Positions 33,700-43,474 of a DNA stretch of 64,000 nt are shown here, piece by piece. The notes under the pieces are model-generated. The model searched no databases. It was not told the DNA's origin and was given only the letters and a program-made list of their open reading frames with translations. Position 1 is the first letter of the stretch. Each line of letters starts with the position of its first letter. The position numbers were made by a program, and so were the translations under genes. This stretch comes from Psettodes erumei. Taxonomy: Eukaryota > Chordata > Actinopteri > Pleuronectiformes > Psettodidae. The stretch covers positions 1,092,501 through 1,156,500 of the forward strand of contig JAFBJZ010000623.1 in NCBI GenBank assembly GCA_016785225.1, in the 5' to 3' direction.

Positions 33700-36600
33700 C
33701 TAAGACAACTGATGGGGAGCTTCAAGCATTTCCATGAGGAAAGTGTCAATAGGCGTGTCACCGATGAGCTTGAAGAAGAAGAGATGCTCCAGGCACTTCA
33801 AGCCAATGGATCGCAGTGCTGGCAGTCGAAGGAGGAGCTTAGCAAACCTACCGGGAGGACAGAGGATGACCTTTTTAGTTTGGCAAGGTGAGCAATGCAC
33901 CAGTGACGTTTGGTAAAAAAACAAAAACAAAGCTGAAGACATGTACCTTCCCTGCTGCTCCGGGTATTTCTGTTTGCAGTAAGCTTCCAATGATGCATAG
34001 ACTTTTTCTCTCAGGAGCTCCACCTCACTGGTGTTGGAGAGCCCTTTAGCATCTGCAGGAGAAAACAGCAGCTATTTCCATTAGGGGCCAGACACTTACT
34101 GATCCTCACTACTTAAAAAAAAAAGTAATCTTTCTTCTTCAGATAAAAGCAGTGTCGTGCACCGTCAAGCACCTGGGTTGAAGAGGACAATGGCTCGAAG
34201 ACACCCCAGCTCTGTTTTGTCCATTTGCATATCTCTCATTTTGTTGACAAGCTCGGTAAGAACCCTAAATAATGACAGAGGATGCAAAGATTTTGTAACA
34301 AGGTTTAGGAGAGTAAAATAGGAAGCGCATAATGACAAAATGACACTCATTTTATTGACTCAAAGACGTTCTTATTCATATTCGATAAGTACAAATTCAC
34401 CTGTCAAATATGGCGCCAACTTCTGCACTCTGCACACTCTCCCTGCATTTAATAAAAAAAGAGCTGTTATGCAGACACTCTACATTCTGTGTGTAAAACA
34501 TAAGAAATTAGACTTAGTTGCAATTTCCATGAGCATGCTGGGAAATGTGTGGTCTCTGTCAACGTACCTGTCAAAAATGGCTCCAACTCCTGTACTGTGT
34601 GCACTGTCGCGCTGCAGCTCAGAGGCCAGGAGAACTCCATCCTTCAGAGCGATGGAGCGGTGGGAGAACGAGGCAATGAGGAGCTCATTCCACCCTGACG
34701 AGAGAAGCACAGTCACACACTGGTGAGTCAGGACAGAAGTGAAAAAACAAATCTTCAAATGGACTGGATTGTTTGTTCCTTTAATATATTCTACCATTTT
34801 ACTGAATCTATCCAACATTCATGTGCAATATTAAAATCATTTAACTGATTTTGTTTAAGTTTTTTGCTTTGTAGATAGTTTCTAATCAAAACTTGATTTG
34901 AAAGGCAACGCCCTGCTGACAAATTATTTTTATTAATAGTTCCTTGTGTTCATGTTTTCCAAACTTTGGGCTTCATTTTTGTTAAAGGTGCAAATAAAAT
35001 GAATTTAACGGTTCAGTGCAGCAATAATACAGCTTGAAACTGAAAACAGGACAATGGACTATTTGAACAAATGTCCTTGGCCTTGTTCTTGTCTCAGAAG
35101 TTTGTTTTACTCCAACACGCGTTATCTGCCGCTTTTAAACACAGGATCTGGTCTCTGCGTGCTCTGTGTTGATCTGGAAGGTGCAGGTCTACGTGGGTCG
35201 TACCCGCACGCAGCAGGATGACCTGGTCATCAAGGGGCAGTTCAGAAAAATGAGGGATTCTCTTTGCCCACTCCACCAAGGCAAACAGCTGTTTGTCTGC
35301 AGTCTGACAGATGTTGGTCACTGCATCATGGGGCTGAAACCCAACAATAAAACAATACCATTAGTTAGAGAGAAATTCACACCCAATGCTTCCAATAAAT
35401 ACAACTTGAGAACACATATTTAATCAAGTTATGCTGGAAAACTGAGCCCAAACTCATTGTGCTTTCATTTTCTTTTAAACATTTGAAATGTAAATCTATT
35501 GACTGCCGTGTTCCAGTCACTCACAGAGTTTCCTGCAGAGGCTCCATCAGAATGAAGCTCAGTCTTCTGCTCCACTGCCGTCTCTGCTTCCAAGATCTTC
35601 TCCACGGGCATCTCCTCGTTCACTCCAACGCTGAACTCCAGCTCTCCTTCACGCTCTCGGTTCCTCTGGCGCTCCTCCTGGACCGCTGAGTCAGACAAAA
35701 CACAGGTACACGACGTTGGTGGTGGTGGCGGCAGTTGGGAGGTGTATTTAGGTCAGTGACAGCAGAAGTAAAATTTGAAAGGACTGTACTCGCTTCACAG
35801 TTATGTCAACTGTAAGTGAACTGTAGGGTAATGGTGTACGCTCCTGATGTTCAGATTTCATTCAGGGAGCTAAGAAACGGACGATAAAATGTTTCTGAAT
35901 GCTTCATGTACATACAGATTTCAGATTTCCATACTTTTTCTATTGTATACTCATAATAATAAATAATGACTATCGATCATGACTGAAGTATGATGAATTT
36001 TCTTCTATTATCTACAGAAGCACAGTATCTGGCAGGCTGAAGTTACATGTATGGGTTTGTTGATGGCATTTCCTTGAGCTTAATGTTTTACAATAAAACA
36101 CTGAAGTGTGACAGCCACAGTGATAATAACAATGCATCTAAAAATCCCTACTGAGATGGCAGCATTTCTCCAAAGCGATGTTGTCCTAACCAACACAAAG
36201 CAACAACATGAGGATCCTAAAAGCTCGCACGTGAAGCTTGTTAAAACAAACCAGCGTTTAAAAGTCTTTGTCGACAGCAACCCAAAAGGAGACTGAAAAA
36301 AAAGCTATCACCACACATTCTAACTTCCATCTAACAAATCCAGAGGAAAAAACAAAACAAAACAAAATGTGGGAATCTCTTTGGCAATACCGACACTGAA
36401 ACGTATCACTGATTGTGTAACAGAAACACAAAATCTACAGCTAAATGAAGACCTTCCCTAGAACGTGATCCGTTGTTTTCTTTGCTGCTTTAGTACTGAT
36501 CCACTCCATCAGATTTTAAATTCAATCAGCAAAGAGGCGCAGCTGCCTAACTGCTTCTTTTCATTTATTAAGTTCATTATTATCACTTACTAATATGTGT

Positions 36601-38277
36601 GATGTCACTTTGGTGTATTGCCTTGAGATGGCAATATACCAAAGCTACGTTCACCAACAAATCTCCCAGTCAACAATTTTGCACATCTAAGACAAGAGGC
36701 TACTTCTCCAAGTAACATTAAAATATCTTTAACGTTTTTGTGCCATACTCATCCATCCCTCATCTTTTCCATCTTCGTTTATCCACTTTACATGTTTGAT
36801 CACTATTGAAAGATGGAGAAAGGGTAGAATAAGAGAAAGTGAAGGGAAGAGATAGAAAGGGGTTAGTTATATAAACCAGCCCCACTATACCCTACTCTAC
36901 CCCTTAGCTTATCGAATCAACCACCCTACCTTACCTCACCTTCACACTGAACCAATCTAATATTGCCTTATCCATTTAATTGGGCTTCCTTTGGCTTAAT
37001 CATTATTGTAAGGAAGCTAATTGACTGCCAGTGTTTAAATCCTTCTACATATACATATGTATATTACTTGTACAAATCCTCTTTGTGCTGCTGAACGTAA
37101 GGCGGTGATCGGGAGTATGAAGCTTCATGCAGCCCAGCTTCTTACATACCTTCCCTCTTCATGCCCATGGCCAGGCACTTCTGGTAGCGGCAGTACTGGC
37201 AACGGTTACGCTGGCGTTTGTCGACCAGGCACTCTTTGTTATCCCTGCAGGTGTAGCTCAGGTCTTTGCGCACAGTTCGTTTGAAGAAGCCTTTGCAACC
37301 CTCACAGCTGTACACTCCATAGTGTTTACCTGTAAATTGCAGAAATTAAAAAAGGGTACAGATAGAGTTATGAGAGGATCAAATACAACCAATCAAAGTG
37401 AAGACAGCAGTCTGACACTTTTTTTTAAAAATTGGATTGGGAACAGTTAGAAGTCCATTTTGTTAAATTGCTGAAGAAACATCAGGCAGTAAGGCTGTGA
37501 ATATTCTCAGTTGCCCAGGTCATAGTTATCTCAAGGAATTTTAAATCGAAACCAACTGGACTTGGTTATAGGTTTTTGAATATGTTTCACCTCTCATCCG
37601 AAAGGCCACTAGGAGACTAGCTCGCCCTAGTCAGACCAGCATGAACTGATGAAGCCTTTTGGATGAAAGGCAAAACGTCTTCAAAGACCTATAACCAAGT
37701 CCAGTTGATTTCGATTAAAATGTCCTTGAGATCAGGCAGTAAGGTATTATCCAAACTAAAATCGCCACTGAATAAGACTGCAGTCTTCAAGTGATGTTTC
37801 ACTTTTACTTATGCTAGTGGTACTGAACTCACCAGAAGAGCGGTCTCCACAGATGACACATAGGCGTTTCTGAGACAACATTATTCCAGGGCTGTGGGCT
37901 GGTATGGGCCTCAGGCCAAATGGAGGCTTAATATCCTCTGAGCTGCTGATAGAGTGCATCCCTGATATGGGTGCTGAGGAAGAGATCTGGATACACAGTG
38001 CAACCAAAGAAGACATTTATTAATGTAATTGTATGCACTAACAACACAGTTTTATTCTTAGGTAGAAGTCTAGGTAAAATAGATGAATCTCATCAATGCA
38101 AAAATTAAATGAACAAAGACAATGGCTTTCAGTTACCTGACTGTTGCTGATGGGTCCAAATCCCAGAGAGGGCGAGACCAATGGGGCATTAAGTGTGGGG
38201 CTGATAACTGAGAAAGGAGAACCCAAGAGGTTGGTGGGACTGTTGGAGGCTGAACTGTTGGGCTGCTGTGAGGACAT
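33700..38277 (-). CDS. rxrb: Retinoid X receptor beta
   Basis: RXR is a ligand-activated transcription factor and the common partner of RAR, TR, VDR, PPAR and LXR. Coding exons in gene order (minus strand): 38277-38137, 37986-37833, 37329-37150, 35685-35525, 35333-35204, 34694-34568, 34442-34401, 34264-34173, 34052-33947, 33847-33700. They sum to 426 codons plus TAG with every phase consistent. The A/B region (residues 1-89) is short. The DNA-binding domain (about 90-155) has CVICGDRSSG, the CEGCKG P-box and eight zinc-binding Cys. The ligand-binding domain starts near NICQTADKQLFALVEWAKRI and ends in the AF-2 helix FLMEMLEAPHQLS. QKRLC, KYPEQQGR and EAPHQL favour the beta subtype over alpha or gamma. 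An in-frame TGA lies just upstream of the chosen ATG, supporting that start. Teleosts have two rxrb copies; which one this is cannot be decided here. Confidence 0.93.
34401..34442 (-). other. rxrb: rxrb 42-nt microexon (14-residue LBD insertion)
   Basis: On the minus strand an acceptor TTTATTAAATGCAG precedes 42 bases and a GTGAAT donor. Entry and exit are both phase 2, so it adds exactly 14 residues, ESVQSAEVGAIFDR, between GAIFDR of the previous exon and VLTEL of the next. The last 42 bases of the previous exon (34568-34609) are 33/42 identical and encode DSAHSTGVGAIFDR, so the microexon is a tandem copy of that exon tail. From memory, zebrafish RXR beta-type proteins carry a similar 14-residue insertion and were reported not to bind 9-cis-retinoic acid. 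Confidence 0.88.
36608..36644. repeat. Short perfect-like hairpin in rxrb intron
   Basis: Fifteen-base arms (CTTTGGTGTATTGCC and GGCAATATACCAAAG) pair at 14 of 15 positions around a 7-base loop. The stem is too short for a microRNA precursor, and no function is assigned. Confidence 0.6.
37150..37888 (-). other. rxrb: rxrb DNA-binding domain exons
   Basis: Exon 37833-37986 gives the first two zinc-binding Cys (CVICGDRSSG) and exon 37150-37329 gives the remainder: KHYGVYSCEGCKGFFKRTVR, DLSYTCRDNKECLVDKRQRN and RCQYCRYQKCLAMGMKRE. All zinc ligands and the P-box are intact, so binding to AGGTCA half sites is expected. The two exons are interrupted by a 0.5-kb intron that contains a fold-back element. 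Confidence 0.93.
37481..37744. mobile_element. Fold-back element with 14-bp flanking direct repeat
   Basis: Two inverted arms of about 79 bp (37528-37606 and 37654-37732) share CAACTGGACTTGGTTATAGG and much of their flanks, with a roughly 47-base spacer. The 14-base word ATCAGGCAGTAAGG occurs at 37481-37494 and again at 37731-37744, consistent with a target-site duplication. The right arm contains GATGAAGCC and CAAAACGTCTTCAAAGACC, words I associate with an abundant teleost repeat. Its class is unknown. Confidence 0.65.
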
Positions 38278-38330
38278 GGCTAGTAAGCAACCCAGTGAAG
38301 AGAAAGACGTCCTGTCTGGAGGATATCAGT

Positions 38331-39560
38331 CTGAGGGGGACATAAAGAATAGTATTTGTTCCATTAAGCTTTCTGGTCAAACCCACGCCATACACACCCA
38401 ACTTTTATTCTGAGTGACTATAATTGTATTTTGCAAGCAGACCTGAAAATTATTGATAATTGATCAAGTGTGTTGTCACTTCCGCAGGTTTTGATGGGAA
38501 TTGTTCACTCTTCACACATTTTCAGACCAGTCCATAAACCAGGACAGTGATCGTTTATTGCAGACCAAATTGCAGGACAGTGACTGCAACTATGAACAGC
38601 TAAAGTTAACCAGGCTAGTACCTATTAAACCAAGAGCCTAAATTTAACCTGACACGTACTAACTGGCAGACAAAAGGGGTGATTTGACGGACTAATGTGA
38701 ATGGAACCACAATGTATCATCTCAACCGAATGTCCCAAATCACAGTTTTACAATATTCGTGCTTGCCAAACTGACCAAATACAGAAAAATACGCGCTGGC
38801 AACATTATATGTATTGTTTGTGAGAATGGTTGCTCAAAAAGAACAAAGCACCGAGTCCATTAACGTTTGCTCACATTGATCCCAGTCTGTTCACGTTAGC
38901 TGGCTCCTGAGGGCATCGCTTTAACGTTACACGTTTGCTAAATGTTGCTAACGATACGCAGTAACTCTGACATTAACGGTACTCTGAGGAGAACAGCATA
39001 ACATAAATGCTAAAAACACGTTGACAAGCTAGTGTCTGTGAATATTTCCATAAATGTAAGTGGTATAATACACTACTAGTCCTGTAGTATAAGAAGTGTA
39101 CCACGTTCGCTTTTACTGTTAGCTAGTTAGCTAATCCCTCAATGTTCGAAAGACCCAGGCTAGATAACATTAGCTAACATTAGTTGGCTTACGTCTGACT
39201 AGTACTGCATTATATATCGTCTCATAAAACTAAGATATTAACATACCCCGTTAATCATCGGAAAAACGTGGAGCTTGATAACTCGGCAGCGATCGAACTA
39301 CTCCATTAAATTCGCACAACTAGCGCAATGTTCTCCAGGTAGCCGAGATTAGCTTGTTAGCTGCAATTAAGGCTAACTTAGCCAATACAGCTAACATTAG
39401 CCTAATGCAGGGCTTGGGGAAAACCAGTTGTTGACAAAATAACTGATGGTCGTTTCAAGGCTGGGGTTACTTACCAGACACTCCTTCGACGCATTTTTGA
39501 CGCAGTCTTTACTGTACTCGTTGTGATCAGACACACGCCAGACAATAGGCCGCCACTCAG
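38331..39560 (-). promoter_or_regulatory. rxrb: rxrb first intron, non-coding first exon and promoter region
   Basis: On the minus strand a strong donor (GTAAGT at 39474-39469) ends a probable 5'UTR exon, 39475 to about 39560, and an acceptor at 38331-38333 begins the exon with the start codon. An ATG at 39494-39492 would open a six-codon upstream frame that meets TGA exactly at this splice junction. The intron and flank (38880-39420) are crowded with TTAGC/GCTAA words. The transcription start has not been seen directly. Confidence 0.45.
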
Positions 39561-40938
39561 ATCCAGTTTACTTCAACTTGACGCTGTTGTTGTTTACAGG
39601 CCATGGTGGCTCAATGCCAGCATCCCTTGAGCCAAACTGTCTCATGGGACCACCCATAACACCAATGTCATATGACACTCCTGCAGCAGATGTTTATCTT
39701 GATGCATTATTTCATTTGGGTGATTTTGGTTCTCATAATTTCAGCCAACGATGTGAATATATGGATTATAATTATTATGATAGAGTTCCTGGACTGATAC
39801 AAATTTCCAACACATATTGTTCTAAGAATGAGTTAATCACCCTCCAAAGTCCACATATTCACAGACAACACATTTGCACATACTCTGGCATCCTGAAAGT
39901 ACAATCCCTGGACAAATGGAAATATTTTATTTTTCTGGCTGTGATGAGTTTGTGTTTTTAAGTATAGTATAATAGATTTTCAGAAATTCAACTTGAGTGC
40001 TCCATGGTTTTGGGGTAGTCTAATTATAGCACAGCTATTTTTTTCAAAAATTACTGGAATTTTTTTTTGCCTTTGACGGGAAGAACACATATAGCACATA
40101 TTGTATTGTGAAACATGTTCTTCCTTTTTCCTCTAGTTGTTCAGTAATAATTTCCACTATCTAATACATTTAATATACTGTTCCATGTCTGTAAGAGTTC
40201 TAATTAGTTGTACTTGCTGTGTTTGGTGTGCCGTTCAAATATTGAGTTTGATTGAATAATTTTAACACTGTAATAATTCCGTCTTTCCTATACATGCATC
40301 ATGGCAGGACATATTTCTCAGTGAGGTGGTTATAGGCACATAGAGGGAGCCAGAGAACCAACCTTTATCAATACAGATAATGGCTTAAGCTTTCTACCTA
40401 CTGAGATCTTTTGAATGCAAAAAAAAAATGGCAGGTGGTTTAACTATAATCCTGATCTGCAATACAGGACAGGCAAAGGTGGACATGGGAAAATGGTTTA
40501 CATTTTTTTACTGTTAGCAAAACAAGACATGTTCATCTTCATTCCTGATTAACCACATCACTAACTGACAAGATGTAAAAGATTGACTTTCATAGTGCGA
40601 AACATTAACAAAACAGTAAAATCATTTATTTATCAGCAGAATTATGAAGTTGTTCACTTTGATATGTTCATATCATTTAATCTCAAAAATCCAGAAAGCA
40701 ACATACCATACACTACGAGCAAGACAGAAACTTGAAGAACCGCTTTGTCAATAACTGCTCCTGAAGAGGTGTCTCTTAACAAGCCAAGTGACATTCTTAC
40801 TGCCAACACATCCCTGCTCACAGCTGCTAGCACCTTATGTTAGCACCAGCACCAGGCCATAACATCGTACACTCGGATTTTCTTTTGCCTTTTGTTTTTC
40901 TCTTTGCTATGGTCATGACTGGAGACAGATTTGCTGTG
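39561..40938. other. Intergenic region between rxrb and lectin gene
   Basis: AT-rich DNA between two divergently transcribed genes. A plus-strand open frame at 39578-39961 gives no recognisable protein and no coding-like features. No RNA gene, promoter element of confidence or complete mobile element was recognised. Confidence 0.5.
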
Positions 40939-42940
40939 ATGAACAGGTGTCAAATTCTGTATCTGATGTTTATCTCAGGTTTGTACATTCCAGAATTTTT
41001 CCAACTGTATAATGTTTTTCTTTTTCTGATTTCACATTTGTAAACATATAATGTAATGCAGAAATGTAGTTGGATACTGATGCATGTGGACACCGGGCTG
41101 ATGAACTGTTAAGAAAGGCTACTCTTTCGAAAATAAAATAATAACATGTCAAGGTTAGAATGATCAATGGATACAATCATATTTTTGTTATTGTTATTGC
41201 TGGTATTCAAACTGTTGTGAGTAAATATACTACTTGTAATTCCACAGGATTTTGCTCCTTCACAGTGGGATCTTCAAACTTTCAACTTATTGAACTTTTA
41301 AAGACCTATAAAGATGCAAAGAGCTATTGCAGAGAGATGTACACTGATTTAGCAACAGTCCACAGCATGGCAGATATGGAGAATTTGATCACTTTAGTTT
41401 CAAATACCACTGCCAGAGCCTGGATTGGACTGGAGATTGGAGTCTTGTGGATGTGGCACTGGTCTTGGCCTGATCAAAAACTGGATTTTTTAAACTGGAA
41501 GGAAGGACAACCACAAAAAAAGAATCAAGATGCATGTGCGGCAATGGATCAGCATGGCAAATGGTTTGAAAGTGACTGCAGAACTAAAAGAAGTTTTGTT
41601 TGTCGGGGTAAGTTAATTCACGTTGCACAAATCTCATTTAAATGCAGAACATTGTTATATCTCATGTGATAAAAAATATCGAATCTTGGGGCTTGCAGGC
41701 AATGATCACCTTTTTGTTGCTGACATCAAATCATGGAGGGATGCTCAGAGTCACTGCAGGGGTTTATCATCTGATCTGGTTAGCATACAATCAGCTAAAG
41801 AAAACCAGGCAGTACGTAATGTGTCTGTGTCAAAAGATGTGTGGATCGGCCTCTTCAAAGATCCCTGGAAGTGGTCAGATGGGAGCAACTCATCATTCCG
41901 CTACTGGAAACCCAATCAGCCCAACTACCGTAAAGATCAGGATTGTGTTGCTTCAATATTCAAAGATAAAGGACAGTGGAATGACCTGAAATGTAGCGGC
42001 AAGCGCAATTTTGTTTGTCATGGGGGTAAGTTGATGTTCTTGACTTTGCAGAATTACCTGCCAGCAAAGTGATACTGTAGAATTAGTTTGAAGTTATATT
42101 TTGATGTTTTGTAACCTAATGCAATACACAGTAGAGGTGTATTTATCACTGTCCTCCTCTCAGTATCTATAAATTCATTACTGATCCTTACAGAAAGGAA
42201 ATCAATATCAACCACCACCCATCAGGCAAGTACACCAGAGACCTTTACAACAGATCAACTGCCAGCAAATATGACAACTCATCCACCCACATTATCTCAA
42301 GAGGTCATAGCAACATTCAGTTTCAATGCTTCGACCAGACAACATAACACTGCTGATGTCACCACCAAAGAAGAAACAACTGCCACCAAACTGTCAACAC
42401 CGAATACCACAGATGTTGTAAACACAACACAGATTTCAACTGTAATGTCCACTGAAAACAATCAAAGTTTGCCTCCAGGTATGTTTAAAATGACCATTTG
42501 CCTATGCGTTCATTTTGAATAAATTCACATTATGTATTACGGAACTAAGTATTGTTTCGCTGTCTGCTGTCATCCTTAAAGGAAATCTGATACTAATCCA
42601 GCAAAACATGACATGGATTGAAGCTATGGGTTACTGCAGGGATCACCATATTGACCTTGTCCATATCACCAACAAAGACATTCAAGAGACGGTAGCTGAA
42701 AAGGCAAAGAATGCCACTTCATCCCTCGTTTGGCTCGGCCTACGCTACACCTGTAGATTTAACTTTTGGTTCTGGACCAAGTCAACAACTGGTTGTTACC
42801 AGAACTGGGCCCCTGGACAAGGATTGGAAAAGAAATACGACTGTGGTGTTTCAGGTGCTATTGAGGCCACTGGGAGGCAGCAGTGGGTAGGCCTGCCTGA
42901 GACAGAACAGTTGAATTTCATTTGTTATGCATGTCAGTGA
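40939..42940 (+). CDS. Secreted three-domain C-type lectin-like protein
   Basis: Five exons, 40939-40978, 41248-41607, 41699-42025, 42194-42478 and 42582-42940, all joined in phase 1, give 456 codons plus TGA. The first exon supplies a short hydrophobic leader, MNRCQILYLMFISG. Residues about 15-133 form CTLD1 (AKSYCREMYTDLATV, RAWIGLEIG, DACAAM, SFVCRG). Residues about 134-242 form CTLD2 (AQSHCRGLSSDLVSIQ, VWIGLFKDPWKWSDGS, QPN, GQWNDLKCSGKRNFVC). Residues 243-337 are a Ser/Thr-rich mucin-like linker. CTLD3 follows (YCRDHHIDLVHI, LVWLGLRY, FICYACQ). No transmembrane segment follows, so secretion is expected. Such multi-CTLD genes are expanded in fish. The carbohydrate-binding triads EPN/QPD are not clean, so sugar specificity cannot be predicted. 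I do not assign a symbol. Confidence 0.82.
42194..42478 (+). other. Mucin-like Ser/Thr linker exon of lectin
   Basis: This 285-nt exon encodes about 95 residues rich in Thr, Ser, Pro and Asn (SISTTTHQASTPETFTTD, TKEETTATKLSTPNTT), the type of sequence that is heavily O-glycosylated. Several N-x-S/T sites are also present. It separates the first two CTLDs from the third. Confidence 0.75.
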
Positions 42941-43468
42941 GTGTGGAGGGCCAGTGATACTTCAGATAATAGAGGAAAATATGCAACAGTTTATCATGCT
43001 GTATGAAGACACATTTGTGCTTTTTTTGAAAAGAATTTTTTGTAGTTATTCATTTAACATTCAGAACCTTGCTTTTGATGAATGTATCATTAGGCCAGCA
43101 AACAATTTAATCACATATGAAAACCTTGTGTGATGTGCTGATTCAGAGTCATAGGCAGCAAGAGTAATATGAGAACATGATCGGCTCTGTGCTCTTCACT
43201 CCGGGGTTACTATTGCTATGCATGCTGGCCCTCTGGGTTGAGCCACAAGATTGTCTTTTTGAGACCACCAGAGTATGGCCCGATCCAGACTGCCTGCTGC
43301 CCTAACTGACCTGACCTTCGCTAGCAGCCAGATGGAAGACAAGGCTCACAGACACTCACTTTCCTGTCTGCACCCTTGAGGTATATGGTGCATCAATAAC
43401 CATGGGAACTGGTATTGGATAAATTTTCAGTGATGAAAACTGTATTTTATTGATCTCAAACTATGCAA

Positions 43469-43474
43469 AATAAA
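43469..43474 (+). terminator. Probable lectin-gene poly(A) signal
   Basis: AATAAA about 530 bases after the lectin stop codon; the 3' untranslated region would run from 42941 to about 43490. Confidence 0.4.

Noticed and set aside
36608..36644. MicroRNA precursor
   Set aside because: The stem is only 15 bp with a 7-base loop, too short for a pre-miRNA hairpin.
39578..39961. Plus-strand 127-codon frame upstream of rxrb
   Set aside because: No recognised motif, no leader, no splice continuation and AT-rich wobble; length is possible by chance. It could be a non-coding transcript from a bidirectional promoter, but nothing shows that.
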